Source of the DNA: Roseibium sp. MMSF_3412
GTDB taxonomy: Bacteria > Pseudomonadota > Alphaproteobacteria > Rhizobiales > Stappiaceae
DNA length: 64,000 nt
Reading direction: 5' to 3'
Assembly: GCF_030733265.1 (NCBI RefSeq)
Contig: NZ_JASHJI010000008.1
Coordinates: forward strand, 186,001 to 250,000
Of this stretch, positions 7,269 to 15,962 are shown piece after piece; the stretch's first letter is position 1, and each line of letters begins with the position of its first letter. Position numbers and translations under genes: made by a program. The notes beneath the pieces were generated by a model. It was not told where the DNA came from and ran no database searches. It saw only the letters and a program-made list of their open reading frames with translations.

Positions 7269-8120
7269 CTATTTGCCCTGGGGCGGACTTTCTTCCACCG
7301 CGCCATTCCTGCGTCCGACAACGAAATGCCAAACAAGAAGAAACGCAAATGGAAGAGACGGCCACACGAACCACAATGTGGAGAGCCCTGACGTCAGAAG
7401 GTTCAGCACGAAAAAGAACCCGATCAACACCACACAGGTTCGAACCCGTCTTGGCTGAACCCGCAGCCAGCGCCGCGCCTGTTCAAAACCGTTGGCGACC
7501 GCCTGCGTATCTTTGTCCCATTCGGGATGAGCGGAAGCGCCGGCCTCCTCCTGCCCGTTTTTCTCAGGATCATCCGCGATCGCGGCCGGCGCGTTGCGCC
7601 CGCCAAGCCGTACCGAATAGGTCTCGACCGGTTCGCTGACATTCTTGACGGCCTGCGGCCCGAGCGGCTCGAAACCGAGCGCGACTTTCGCCTTTACCTG
7701 GTCGTAGACGGATTGCGACAGCATGATTCCGCCACGCGGAGCCAGTTCCTGTAGACGCGCCGCAACATTGACACCGTCACCATAGATGTCATCCCCCTCG
7801 ACCATGATATCGCCGAGATTGATCCCGATGCGAAAATCCATCCGGTTCATTTCGGGAAGATCGGCATTGCGGAGCGACAACTCGTTCTGGATTTCCACGG
7901 CACATTGGACCGCTTCGATCACGGAGGCGAATTCGATTATCACGGCGTCGCCCCAGGTATTCACAATCCGGCCGTTGTGACGGTCTGTCAGCGACGACAT
8001 GACGTCCCTGTACGCGCGTAACCGGTCAAGCGTACCGTCTTCGTCCCGCTCCATGAGCTTGGAATATTGTGCAACATCCGCGCACATGATCGCCGACAGA
8101 CGCCGCTTGACCCGTTGCAT
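7269..8120 (-). CDS. Class III adenylate/guanylate cyclase with C-terminal 2TM domain
   Basis: 283 residues with the cyclase domain at the N-terminus: LSAIMCADVAQYS (metal-binding Asp), GRIVNTWGDAVIIEF (second metal Asp), FRIGINLGDI and GDGVNVAARLQ. After a linker rich in Glu/Pro (residues ~180-210) come two close hydrophobic helices (CVVLIGFFFVLNLLTSGL and FVWPSLPFAFLLVWHFVVG), the '2TM' module often found on bacterial cyclases. That puts the catalytic domain in the cytoplasm, anchored from its C-terminus. The usual GDG at the second metal site is GDA, conservative enough that activity is likely. It is the second cyclase within 5 kb. Confidence 0.85.
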   Translation of the reverse strand: MQRVKRRLSAIMCADVAQYSKLMERDEDGTLDRLRAYRDVMSSLTDRHNGRIVNTWGDAVIIEFASVIEAVQCAVEIQNELSLRNADLPEMNRMDFRIGINLGDIMVEGDDIYGDGVNVAARLQELAPRGGIMLSQSVYDQVKAKVALGFEPLGPQAVKNVSEPVETYSVRLGGRNAPAAIADDPEKNGQEEAGASAHPEWDKDTQAVANGFEQARRWLRVQPRRVRTCVVLIGFFFVLNLLTSGLSTLWFVWPSLPFAFLLVWHFVVGRRNGAVEESPPQGK

Positions 8121-8214
8121 TCTGGATACCCCTGAAACCTACAGCTTAGGAATGGGAAGCCGGGGAGCAAATTGCAAGGAAAAACCGGTGAAAAACCCGA
8201 TCCATGTGAGGGCG

Positions 8215-8631
8215 TCAGGAGCCGCTGCGCGCCAGGTTTCGCAGGACTTCCAAGGCTTCTTCAGCTCGCTCGGCGGGAACGAAAACGTGGTCGTGAAAAT
8301 AGGCAGCGACCACATTGGCCGAAATCCCCTCTCTGGTCAGGGCTGCCGCGATGGCCGCAGTCAGGCCAACCGCCTCGAGCGATGAATGCACGGTCAACGT
8401 GATCCTGCGGAACCATTCGGCATCTGCAAGGCCCAGCTCCCTTGCGCGCTCGACCGGCAGGATCGCCGTCGTGCCCTCGGTTTCCGCAAAAAGACCAACC
8501 GCGTCATATTCGACGAGATCCTGAAATGACCGGTTAGCGAATGTGCAGAACACATAGGGCTCCGGATCGAGCATCGGACGCATCTGCGCAATCAGGGTTT
8601 CCAGGTCGGTTTCGCCGGTCATGTCTTCCAT
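8215..8631 (-). CDS. ACT domain-containing protein
   Basis: A 138-residue protein of the small ACT-domain family (COG3602-like). A short N-terminal domain with YVFCTFANRSFQ and a Glu/Gly-rich loop precedes an ACT-like beta-alpha-beta fold (RITLTVHSSLEAVGLTAAIAAALTREGISANVVAAYFHDHVFVP). ACT domains bind amino acids or similar small ligands, so an allosteric or sensing role is plausible; no catalytic residues are seen. Start at 8631 (alternative ATG at 8622). It sits downstream of the ureohydrolase gene on the same strand, 96 bases away, perhaps the last gene of that run. Confidence 0.8.
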   Translation of the reverse strand: MEDMTGETDLETLIAQMRPMLDPEPYVFCTFANRSFQDLVEYDAVGLFAETEGTTAILPVERARELGLADAEWFRRITLTVHSSLEAVGLTAAIAAALTREGISANVVAAYFHDHVFVPAERAEEALEVLRNLARSGS

Positions 8632-8727
8632 CCGTCTGTAGTTGTCTACGTCCGAGCCGCAGGACCGCTCTTGCGAGGTCTCCGCTCAAACGTCTGACAT
8701 TGTGGTTGCGCGAGACCGGGTTCCAGC

Positions 8728-9690
8728 TCACGCCTTCGCCGCAAGGGCCATGTTGCACAGCATTTCAAACATGATCGACACCCCAAGGAAGGCCGTTGCC
8801 CCCGCCTGGTCGAACGGAGGCGAAACTTCCACGAGATCCGCCCCGACAATGTTTACACCCTCCAGAAGCCTGGCAACCTGCAGCGACTGAAACGAATTCG
8901 GCCCGCCCACCTCGGGCGTTCCTGTTCCCGGAGCAAATGCCGGGTCGACGAAATCAATGTCATAGGACACATACGTTTCTTGCGAACCGGCGATCTCCCT
9001 GGCTTCGACCATGACGTCTTCCGGTCCACGCGCGTGGAACTCCTCGATCGGCACGACACGAATCCCGACACTGTCTGCAAAGTCCCTGTCTTCGCTGTCA
9101 TAGGCGGTTCCGCGAATGCCGATCTGAATAACCCGCTTCGGGTCCAGAAGCCCTTCCTCGACGGCGCGTCTGAAGGGTGTGCCGTGGGTGTACTGCATTC
9201 CGCCGAAATAGCTCTTGAACAGATCCGTATGACTGTCGAAGTGGATCATTCCCAAGGGCTTTTCCTTCGCAAGCGCGCGCAGGATCGGCAGCGAACACAA
9301 GTGATCTCCCCCGGCAGTCAGGGGCCGGATGCCTTTCTGGCGAACCCGGTCGTAAAACGCCGTCATGCGTGTGAGGCTGTCATCGACGCTCGCCGGGTTC
9401 GGTCCGACGTCCCCCAGGTCCGCACAGTTGGCGAGCTCGAAGGGGCGTATGCCCGTCGCCCCGTTCTGGGCCCGGATCATCGTCGACATATCCCGGAGCT
9501 GTCTTGGCCCATGGCGAGGCCCTGGCCGGTTGGTGGTTCCACCGTCCCATGGCGCGCCGATGAGACCTATTTCAACCTCCGCGATCTTCTCGTCTTCAAG
9601 CGCCACATGCGGCAGCCGCATGAACGTCGGGACACCGGCAAAGCGCGGCAGGTCGAGCCCTGATACCGGGCGGAAAAACGGATCGGTCAT
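8728..9690 (-). CDS. speB: Agmatinase/guanidinobutyrase-type ureohydrolase
   Basis: A 320-residue manganese-dependent ureohydrolase. The metal ligands are in GGDH (residues 127-130), DSHTD (152-156, usually DAHxD) and SYDIDFVDP (242-250); the C-terminal PGTGTPEVGG follows. The GGTTNRPGPRHGPRQLR segment near residues 50-66 is typical of the agmatinase-like branch that includes guanidinobutyrases and guanidinopropionases, so the substrate may be another guanidino compound rather than agmatine. It hydrolyses the guanidino group to urea plus an amine. Start at the ATG at 9690; the open frame continues upstream 138 codons with no similarity. Symbol given with reservation. Confidence 0.85.
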   Translation of the reverse strand: MTDPFFRPVSGLDLPRFAGVPTFMRLPHVALEDEKIAEVEIGLIGAPWDGGTTNRPGPRHGPRQLRDMSTMIRAQNGATGIRPFELANCADLGDVGPNPASVDDSLTRMTAFYDRVRQKGIRPLTAGGDHLCSLPILRALAKEKPLGMIHFDSHTDLFKSYFGGMQYTHGTPFRRAVEEGLLDPKRVIQIGIRGTAYDSEDRDFADSVGIRVVPIEEFHARGPEDVMVEAREIAGSQETYVSYDIDFVDPAFAPGTGTPEVGGPNSFQSLQVARLLEGVNIVGADLVEVSPPFDQAGATAFLGVSIMFEMLCNMALAAKA

Positions 9691-9775
9691 GGTGTTGGCC
9701 TGAGTTCGGATTTTTCGATTTCGTCGCGGGTAACCATTTCTGGCAGAATCTGCCGGTTGTTCAACAAAAACCGGA

Positions 9776-10468
9776 CTACCAGGCAATCGGTTTTCCGAGA
9801 TGATCGAAAAAACACCCGGTTTCAGCAGATGACAGGCCTTCAACAACCTGCAGCAAACGCCGCGCTGCGACGCCAGGCTCCTGCACCTCAAGACCGGTTT
9901 TGGTGAATTTCTCGGTGAGCGACGTTCTGACCGTTCCTGGATGAAGCGCGACGGCAATCGCCTCGGGGTTGCGTCTGGAAAGCTCGATGGCGGCGGTCCG
10001 CACGATCTGGTTAAGACCGGCCTTGGCTGCGCGATAGGCATACCAGCCGCCAAGCCTGTTGTCGCCGATGGAACCGACCCGCGCGGACAGGGTCGCAAAC
10101 ACACATCTGCCTTCCCTTGGAAAAAGCGGCAGGAAGTGTTTCATGAGCAAGGCCGGTCCGATGGTGTTGACGGCATAGGATCGGGCAAGATGGGCCGGAT
10201 CGATTTCCCGCAAGCTCTTCTCCGGCCTGGAGCCGTCCAGCGCCAATGCGCCGCTGGCATCGAACACCAGCCTTACCTCTCCTTCGAGAGATTTCAGATG
10301 ATCCGCACTGGCCTTGATCGTCATTTCGTCAACAAGATCCAGCGGCGGGTTCGACTGTCGGCCAAGACCGACGACCTCGTCATAGCTGCCGGAGGCCTTG
10401 ACCGCTTCCACGACCGCAGACCCGATCCCGCCGGTGGGGCCGACAATGACGGCTATCTTGGGAGACAT
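9776..10468 (-). CDS. Short-chain dehydrogenase/reductase
   Basis: 230 residues, classical SDR. The cofactor motif VGPTGGIGSA lies at ~9-18 (Gly-rich turn), NTIGPALLMKHF mid-protein gives the NAG-like strand, the catalytic tyrosine and lysine are in GWYAYRAAKAGL (YxxxK), and ALHPGTVRTSLTEKF is the usual substrate-loop segment. The start is the ATG at 10468 just before the Rossmann motif. It lies 82 bases after the cupin and 86 before the ureohydrolase gene, on the same strand. Substrate unknown. Confidence 0.85.
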   Translation of the reverse strand: MSPKIAVIVGPTGGIGSAVVEAVKASGSYDEVVGLGRQSNPPLDLVDEMTIKASADHLKSLEGEVRLVFDASGALALDGSRPEKSLREIDPAHLARSYAVNTIGPALLMKHFLPLFPREGRCVFATLSARVGSIGDNRLGGWYAYRAAKAGLNQIVRTAAIELSRRNPEAIAVALHPGTVRTSLTEKFTKTGLEVQEPGVAARRLLQVVEGLSSAETGCFFDHLGKPIAW

Positions 10469-10550
10469 TTGCAATCCTGACTGTTTCTCGGAAATCACTA
10501 CGCAGCAACGCAGCTCCGGGATTGCTTTCACGTGCAGGAAAAACCGGAAC

Positions 10551-10934
10551 TCAGATGGTTGCCGACCAGATCCCGTCGACAAATTCAGCTTCATCATCGC
10601 CAGGCCAGGGCGGCATGGAAATGCAGATGAATTTCAGCGGCGATACTCCGTCGCATCGATACTGAAACGCCGTCCCGGCAGGAATATCGATCGAGACGCC
10701 GGCAACCAAATCCACCGTGCTCGCGTCTTCGCCGTCAGAACGCCAGATCTGCCCCTGTCCCTCAAGGACAAACCAGAATTCACTGACGCTTTTGTGCCGC
10801 GTCGCACGGTTGATCTGACCGCCGGGAACGGTCGAATGGATCATGTTGCCGGTCGGACCGTCCATCAGGAACCGGATGTCCGCACCCGCGGGCGATTTGG
10901 CATCAAAGCTGTCTGACAGGATTGTCTGCTTCAC
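10551..10934 (-). CDS. Cupin domain-containing protein
   Basis: A ~127-residue single-domain cupin. The first cupin motif is at ...RHKSVSEFWFVLEGQGQIWR and the second at SIDIPAGTAFQYR..., with His and Glu positions for a metal but no perfect HxH. I prefer the GTG at 10934, which has a GAAGG-containing purine-rich stretch upstream; ATG at 10985 would add 17 residues. Function likely enzymatic or sensory on a small molecule; not predictable. Same strand as the SDR and ivd genes. Confidence 0.7.
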   Translation of the reverse strand: MKQTILSDSFDAKSPAGADIRFLMDGPTGNMIHSTVPGGQINRATRHKSVSEFWFVLEGQGQIWRSDGEDASTVDLVAGVSIDIPAGTAFQYRCDGVSPLKFICISMPPWPGDDEAEFVDGIWSATI

Positions 10935-11020
10935 AGTGGTTTCACCTTCCCTTGGAGACGCAGAAACAACGTCTCGGCCGGGCATTCTTGCAGCACCCAA
11001 TCAAGCTGTCGAGCCGACCG

Positions 11021-12193
11021 CTATGCCGTCTTGTTGAAAATCTCCCGGCCGATCAGCATGCGCCTGATCTCGGATGTTCCGGCACCGATTTCGTAAAGCT
11101 TGGCGTCGCGCAACAGGCGGCCGGTCGGATATTCGTTGATGTAACCGTTGCCGCCCAGCAACTGAATGGCATCAAGGGCAATCTTCGTTGCGTTTTCCGC
11201 CGCATAGAGGATCGCACCCGCCGCATCCTCGCGCGTCGTCTCCCCGCGGTCACAGGCCTTTGCGACTGCGTAGACATAGGACTTGGTCGCATTCATCGTG
11301 ACATACATGTCCGCCACCTTGCCCTGAACAAGCTGGAAGGTTCCGATCGGCTGTCCGAACTGCTCGCGCTCGTGCACATAGGGCATGACCACATCCATGG
11401 CCGCCTGCATGATCCCGATGCATCCGGCGGCCAGTACGGCACGCTCGTAGTCCAGCCCGGACATCAGCACATTGACGCCCTTGCCGACCTCTCCGAGCAC
11501 GTTTTCCTCCGGCACCTCGCAGTCCTGGAAAACAAGTTCGCCTGTTTCCGACCCGCGCATACCGAGCTTGTCCAGTTTCTGGGCAACAGAGAAGCCGGGA
11601 AAGTCCTTTTCGACCAGGAATGCGGTGATCCCTTTCGGTCCGGCTTCCGGATCTGTCTTGGCGTAGATGATCATGGTGTCTGCGGAGGGACCATTGGTGA
11701 TCCACATTTTCGAGCCGTTCAGGACATAGCGGTCTCCCTTTTTCTCCGCACGGAGCTTCATGGAAACAACATCCGAGCCCGCACCCGGCTCCGACATCGC
11801 CAGCGCCCCGAGATGTTCGCCGGTGATCAGTTTTTCAAGATAGCGCTTTTTCTGATCGTCTCGGCCCCAGCGGCGCAACTGGTTGACGCACAGGTTCGAA
11901 TGCGCGCCGTAGCTCAGCCCGATTGACGCCGAGGCACGGCTGACCTCCTCCATGGCAATGCAGTGCTCCAGATAACCAAGACCCGAGCCCCCCCAGTCTT
12001 CTTCAACGGTGATGCCGTGAAGCCCGAGTTCTCCCATTTCCGGCCAGATTTCTCTCGGAAACCAGTCTTCCCTGTCGATCTTTTCCGCAAGCGGTGCAAT
12101 CCGGTCCTGGCTGAAGGAACGAACCGTGTCCCGCAGCATGTCGGCAGTTTCGCCCAGGTCGAAATTGAACCCGGGAAAATCGTTGCGAATCAT
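11021..12193 (-). CDS. ivd: Isovaleryl-CoA dehydrogenase
   Basis: 390 residues with the full acyl-CoA dehydrogenase fold. [11 protein letters not shown] (residues ~132-141) and the WITNG motif (164-168) bind FAD; the G-helix LDYER places the catalytic base Glu at about residue 250, the position characteristic of isovaleryl-CoA dehydrogenases; the C-terminus ends with the [17 protein letters not shown] signature. It oxidises isovaleryl-CoA to 3-methylcrotonyl-CoA in leucine breakdown, passing electrons to ETF. Upstream at 3-25 base gaps are a GNAT enzyme, a thioesterase and a LiuR-like regulator, which supports this annotation. Confidence 0.92.
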   Translation of the reverse strand: MIRNDFPGFNFDLGETADMLRDTVRSFSQDRIAPLAEKIDREDWFPREIWPEMGELGLHGITVEEDWGGSGLGYLEHCIAMEEVSRASASIGLSYGAHSNLCVNQLRRWGRDDQKKRYLEKLITGEHLGALAMSEPGAGSDVVSMKLRAEKKGDRYVLNGSKMWITNGPSADTMIIYAKTDPEAGPKGITAFLVEKDFPGFSVAQKLDKLGMRGSETGELVFQDCEVPEENVLGEVGKGVNVLMSGLDYERAVLAAGCIGIMQAAMDVVMPYVHEREQFGQPIGTFQLVQGKVADMYVTMNATKSYVYAVAKACDRGETTREDAAGAILYAAENATKIALDAIQLLGGNGYINEYPTGRLLRDAKLYEIGAGTSEIRRMLIGREIFNKTA

Positions 12194-12218
12194 AATTTTA
12201 CCTCCCGGCGACCTGACA

Positions 12219-12665
12219 TCAGGTGCGCGTGTAACGTATGGAATCGCTCAGCTCGCCGATCCGGTCATAGAGCAGCCGAGCGCGTTTGTTGTCTTGATTG
12301 GTGTGCCAGTAGACCTTGCCGCTGGCTCCGGGTTCCTTGTCCGCCGCCGCGTAAACCGCTTCGATGAGCCTTCGCCCGGCGCCAGTGCCCCTCGCCTCGG
12401 GGCTTACGTAGAGATCTTCAAGGTAGCAGACCGTCTCCAGTGACCATGTGCTGTCGTGAAACAGGAAATGAACGAAACCGACCACTTCACCGTCGCGCTC
12501 AGCGACAAGGGCAGAGTGTGACCCCGGCGCAAGCAGGCGTTTGAACATTCCGTCGGTGACTTCCGGGGCAAGGTCCTGCTCGTAGAATTCCAGGTAGGCT
12601 GCCCAATGCCGGTCCCAGACGGGTCTGTCGGCGGATGTCAGATCGCGGATCAGAATATCAGTCAT
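12219..12665 (-). CDS. GNAT family N-acetyltransferase
   Basis: 148 residues. The core beta-strand [22 protein letters not shown] contains the acetyl-CoA pyrophosphate loop (R-G-T-G-A-G, residues ~92-97), and the C-terminus has the usual hydrophobic strand and arginine-rich helix. Substrate unknown. It lies 25 bases from ivd and 3 from the thioesterase, so it is almost certainly co-transcribed with both. Confidence 0.85.
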   Translation of the reverse strand: MTDILIRDLTSADRPVWDRHWAAYLEFYEQDLAPEVTDGMFKRLLAPGSHSALVAERDGEVVGFVHFLFHDSTWSLETVCYLEDLYVSPEARGTGAGRRLIEAVYAAADKEPGASGKVYWHTNQDNKRARLLYDRIGELSDSIRYTRT

Positions 12666-12668
12666 GGT

Positions 12669-13112
12669 TCAATCCTTCACGCCCTGAACGCTGACCAGTG
12701 TGAACAGGCCGGTGGCCACATGAACCTGCAACCCGTCTTCAAGACCGTAGACATCCGCCTTTGCAATGGTCAGCGTTCTGCCAGGTTTGACCACCCGTCC
12801 CCTGGCCAAAAGAACGTCCTGTTTCGCAGGATTGAGCAGATTGATCTTGTATTCGCTGGTGAGTACACCGCAATCCCCGGCGAAGAGCGACAGGGCCGCG
12901 TATCCCGCAGAACTGTCGGCGATGGACGACGTCGCCCCGGCATGAAAGAAACCGTGCTGTTGCGTCAGATCGCGGCTCATTTTCAGTTCTATATCCACAG
13001 CGCCCGGGGCAACATGCACCAGTTCGGCACCGAGATGACTCATGAAGTGCTGCATGGCGAAACTGTGCCGGACACGGCTTTCCCAATCCGGGTCTCTGGG
13101 ACTCAGGTTCAT
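12669..13112 (-). CDS. PaaI/YdiI-type hotdog thioesterase
   Basis: 147 residues, hotdog fold. The conserved QQHGFFHAGATSSIAD block contains the usual HGG-like turn with Gly/Asp positions of PaaI-type acyl-CoA thioesterases. It probably hydrolyses a short or aromatic acyl-CoA, perhaps one that builds up when the ivd pathway is blocked. It begins four bases downstream of the MerR regulator stop and is followed within 3 bases by the GNAT gene. Confidence 0.85.
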   Translation of the reverse strand: MNLSPRDPDWESRVRHSFAMQHFMSHLGAELVHVAPGAVDIELKMSRDLTQQHGFFHAGATSSIADSSAGYAALSLFAGDCGVLTSEYKINLLNPAKQDVLLARGRVVKPGRTLTIAKADVYGLEDGLQVHVATGLFTLVSVQGVKD

Positions 13113-13115
13113 CGC

Positions 13116-13517
13116 TCAATCACTCCCGACGCGCACTTTACCGGAAAGTTCCGCGATCCGTGACTTCGCTCCGGCCTCGACTTCGTCAAGTTCCAGGAGG
13201 GTCAGTTCAATGTCGCGTTGCTTTTCCAGGAGTTCATCTCGGCGTGCCGCAATCTTTTCAAGTAGCAGCTTCAACTGACCCGTCTCACCGGGTGACGAGG
13301 CGTACATCTCGATCATTTCCTTGATTTCATTCAAGGAAAATCCGAGGCGCTTGCCGCGCAGGATGAGTTTGACACGCGTTCTGTCGCCGGGTGTGTAGAG
13401 CCGCTGGCGGCCGCGCCTTTGCGGCGTGACAAGCCCCTGGGCCTCATAGAAGCGCAGGGTTCGCGTCGTGATATCGAACTCCTGCGTCAGTTGGGTGATC
13501 GTGAAATAGCGCTGCAT
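13116..13517 (-). CDS. MerR-family regulator, LiuR-like
   Basis: 133 residues. Winged-helix DNA-binding region: FTITQLTQEFDITTRTLRFYEAQGL, then the MerR wing with RRGRQRLYTPGDRTRVKLILRGKRLGFSLNEI; the rest is a coiled-coil dimerisation helix rich in Glu/Leu. It lacks the metal-binding cysteines of metal sensors. The pattern and the neighbouring ivd gene are those of LiuR, the regulator of leucine and isovalerate catabolism genes, so I assign it as LiuR-like; the ligand (possibly a branched acyl-CoA) is inferred. A near-palindromic site lies at 13551-13566. Confidence 0.85.
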   Translation of the reverse strand: MQRYFTITQLTQEFDITTRTLRFYEAQGLVTPQRRGRQRLYTPGDRTRVKLILRGKRLGFSLNEIKEMIEMYASSPGETGQLKLLLEKIAARRDELLEKQRDIELTLLELDEVEAGAKSRIAELSGKVRVGSD

Positions 13518-13550
13518 GCCCGCTCCTTGGTGCGAGCACAGTTCAGTCTT

Positions 13551-13566
13551 TTTACGTTAAAGTCAA
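13551..13566 (-). promoter_or_regulatory. Putative MerR/LiuR operator-promoter
   Basis: TTTACGTTAAAGTCAA is an imperfect palindrome (6 of 8 half-site positions). Read on the minus strand it starts TTGACT, a good -35 sequence, 34 bases before the merR start, and the expected spacer places MerR-style control there. Autoregulation of the merR-thioesterase-GNAT-ivd operon is the natural reading. Confidence 0.45.
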
Positions 13567-13605
13567 CACATCTATTTTTTATTATAAATTACAGCGTATT
13601 AAGCG

Positions 13606-14316
13606 CTAGGTCTTCAGATCATTTACCGCCGCTTCGGCATTCAGCACGTTCAGATCAACGTTACCTGAAATTCCCTTGATCGTGCCGCTGTCCTGATACT
13701 GCCAGAGAACCCAGTTCTTCGTATAGGAAGGCGAATGCCAGATTGAACGGGTCCATAGCCGTCTGTTGAGCCCCTGCCCCTTCAGATAAGCGCGGTAGAA
13801 CTCTTCCGGCGCATACAATATGACCTGCTTTCCGGTCGTGAGCTCGACCTGGGCGACGAAGTCGGAAATTTCTTTCAAGACATCGTCGACCGGCGGCCTT
13901 CTTGCGCAGTTGCTGCTGAATTCAAGGTCAAGAACCGGGGCGAGCATGTTCGGGTCTTCCGGCAAAACGTCGAGGAAATTCCTCGCTTGGTCCCGGCCCG
14001 GTTTGCACAGGCTGAAATAATGATACGCGCCACGGGCAAGGCCAACCGAGCCGGCCCCCGCCCAATTGCGCGCAAATGCACTGTCCTTGAAATCGCCGCC
14101 CTCGGTTGCCTTCATGTAGACAAAGGAAATGTCGTCACCGGCAACTTCGGTCCAGTCGATCTCGCCGAGATGGTGCGACACGTCCAGACCGCGTATCGGA
14201 TACTCGTCCCTGTCGGGTTCCCAGCTCATGAAAAAAAACGCCGCTCCACCGATCGAGATCACGCACCCGACCACCACGTAGAAAACCGTTCGGAATATTG
14301 CCTGCAAGAACTTCAT
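13606..14316 (-). CDS. GH25 family lysozyme, membrane-anchored
   Basis: 236 residues. An N-terminal hydrophobic helix (residues ~8-30, FRTVFYVVVGCVISIGGAAFFF) without obvious cleavage site should hold it on the inner membrane, facing the periplasm. The GH25 fold follows: GLDVSHHLGEIDW (catalytic Asp), FVYMKATEGGDF, GAYHYFSLCKPGRDQARNF and APVLDLEF (the DxE pair). It cleaves the muramic acid-GlcNAc bond of peptidoglycan. Start taken at the ATG directly before the hydrophobic helix; an earlier start at 14355 would add 13 residues. Not part of a visible prophage, so probably a housekeeping or envelope remodelling enzyme. Confidence 0.88.
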   Translation of the reverse strand: MKFLQAIFRTVFYVVVGCVISIGGAAFFFMSWEPDRDEYPIRGLDVSHHLGEIDWTEVAGDDISFVYMKATEGGDFKDSAFARNWAGAGSVGLARGAYHYFSLCKPGRDQARNFLDVLPEDPNMLAPVLDLEFSSNCARRPPVDDVLKEISDFVAQVELTTGKQVILYAPEEFYRAYLKGQGLNRRLWTRSIWHSPSYTKNWVLWQYQDSGTIKGISGNVDLNVLNAEAAVNDLKT

Positions 14317-14367
14317 TTTGCCACCCACATCCAAGGCGACACGAATTTGCCTCAAAATTCTTAAGAT

Positions 14368-14793
14368 TCACGATAGAAAATTCGGCCAGAGCGGCGGTGC
14401 CGCGAGTTCAAGAACGTTTCCGTCAGGATCGTTGAAATAGAGACTGGTTCCGCCTGCCGGCCAGACCACTTCGCTGATGATCTCGACTGCGTTGGCCTTC
14501 AGATAATCGCGCCAGGCCTGCACCGCGTCTGAGCCGATGCGAAACGCAAAATGGCTGTTTCCGGAGGTGTGATGGCCGGGAACGACCCCGCCCTTTGTCT
14601 CAACGTCTTCGCCGGTATGACCGCGATGGAACACAAGAAGTGCCTGTCCCGGACCGGCATCGTAGGCAAACAGTCTGTCGCCCGCGACCATTCTTTTCAG
14701 CCCGAGAATGTGCGAATAAAATTCATGGGCGGCGTTCATGTCATCCACATAGACCGCTGTTTCCAGAACACCGGCGATCTCAGGTCTGTTCAT
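14368..14793 (-). CDS. VOC family protein (glyoxalase/bleomycin-resistance fold)
   Basis: 141 residues. Two paired beta-alpha-beta-beta-beta units are seen: ETAVYVDDMNAAHEFYSHILG and, after FAFRI, SLYFNDPDGNVLELA, the usual terminal VOC signature. The Glu/His ligands of metal-using VOC enzymes are partly present (Glu in NVLEL, His in SHFAFRI). Start at 14793 with a GAGGACC purine stretch upstream. Substrate unknown; glyoxalase, dioxygenase or resistance functions are all possible in this family. Confidence 0.8.
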   Translation of the reverse strand: MNRPEIAGVLETAVYVDDMNAAHEFYSHILGLKRMVAGDRLFAYDAGPGQALLVFHRGHTGEDVETKGGVVPGHHTSGNSHFAFRIGSDAVQAWRDYLKANAVEIISEVVWPAGGTSLYFNDPDGNVLELAAPPLWPNFLS

Positions 14794-15033
14794 TCCCAGG
14801 TCCTCTTTGCATGGAGACACCATTATCGCTCACGACACAGACTGCAAAAAACGCCTCAGCAAAATCAACTAAAAGATGCAGGAAATCTAAGATAATACCT
14901 AAAAAACATAGCTGAATGAAGCAAAACGATTTGCCATTTCAAGACCTCGTGTGTGAAACTTTGCGCAGCAATCAAGATTCGATAAATTACAATATAGAAT
15001 GAAAACGTACCGTCTGGGGCACAACGGGACAGA

Positions 15034-15927
15034 ATGACAAAAAAACTCACTTCCAGCGCGCTCATGCTCGCAAGCCTTTTGTTTCTTCTTACTTTTGGGA
15101 ACGCCAAGGCCGACTTTCCCGTCACTGTCATGGGGCCGGAAGCGCCTGCGGACAAGCGCTACGAATATGACCGGGCGGTGATTGAACTCGCCCTGGAAAA
15201 GACAGAGGCAAAATTCGGCCACTTTACAATTCGCGATGCTTTGGCCGGCCAGAACACCCGGCGAGCTCTGATAGAAGCTTCGAACAACAAATATTCGAAC
15301 TTCATAATCAAGGCGTCCATGAGCAATGATTTGCCGGAAAGTCTCGCAATCATTCCTTTCCCCGTTGATCTCGGGATCGTTGGTTATCGCGTCGCATTTG
15401 TTTCGGAGAAAAACAAGAAAGCGCTTTCAAAGGTGAAAACGCTCGAAGACCTGAAGGATTTTGAGGTCATTCAGGGTCTTGGCTGGCTCGACACCCGCAT
15501 CCTCAGGCATCATGGCTTTCGTGTACGGACGAACGCGGAATACCAGCCGATGTTCTCCATGGCCGCTCTTGGCCGCTCGGACCTGTTTTTCAGGGGAGCC
15601 AACGAGCTTCTAGACGAGTGGCAAGCGCATAGGGACATCCCCGGCCTCGCGTTCGATGAAACCGTTTCCGTCTATTACCCTCTGCCCAGGTTCCTTGTGA
15701 CTGCGCGCGAAAACAGTGAACTGATCGAACGCGTCCATGAAGGGCTTCTGATTGCTTACGAAGACGGCTCGCTGCAGGAACTGTGGGAAGACAAATATGG
15801 TGCCAGCATCGAGTTCGCCAATCTGGGCGGCCGCAAGATCTTCCGCCTGGAGAACCCGTTTCTGGAAGGGCTCGACCCGTCCTGGCAACAATATGTCTAC
15901 CAGGTCGGGTCCGAGTTGACGCAGTGA
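15034..15927 (+). CDS. Periplasmic solute-binding protein (transporter substrate-binding domain)
   Basis: 297 residues with a Sec signal peptide (MTKKLTSSALMLASLLFLLTFGNAKA). The mature part resembles type-II periplasmic binding domains: two lobes with VAFVSEKNKKALSKVKTLEDL and LFFRGANELLDEW. It has no downstream transporter genes; the next gene is on the other strand. Lone binding proteins of this kind are common in alphaproteobacteria and sometimes act as chemoreceptor partners or sensor modules. Ligand unknown. Confidence 0.75.
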   Translation: MTKKLTSSALMLASLLFLLTFGNAKADFPVTVMGPEAPADKRYEYDRAVIELALEKTEAKFGHFTIRDALAGQNTRRALIEASNNKYSNFIIKASMSNDLPESLAIIPFPVDLGIVGYRVAFVSEKNKKALSKVKTLEDLKDFEVIQGLGWLDTRILRHHGFRVRTNAEYQPMFSMAALGRSDLFFRGANELLDEWQAHRDIPGLAFDETVSVYYPLPRFLVTARENSELIERVHEGLLIAYEDGSLQELWEDKYGASIEFANLGGRKIFRLENPFLEGLDPSWQQYVYQVGSELTQ

Positions 15928-15962
15928 CCTCACTTTCAGGCCACCTGCGGCAATGGCGTCCT

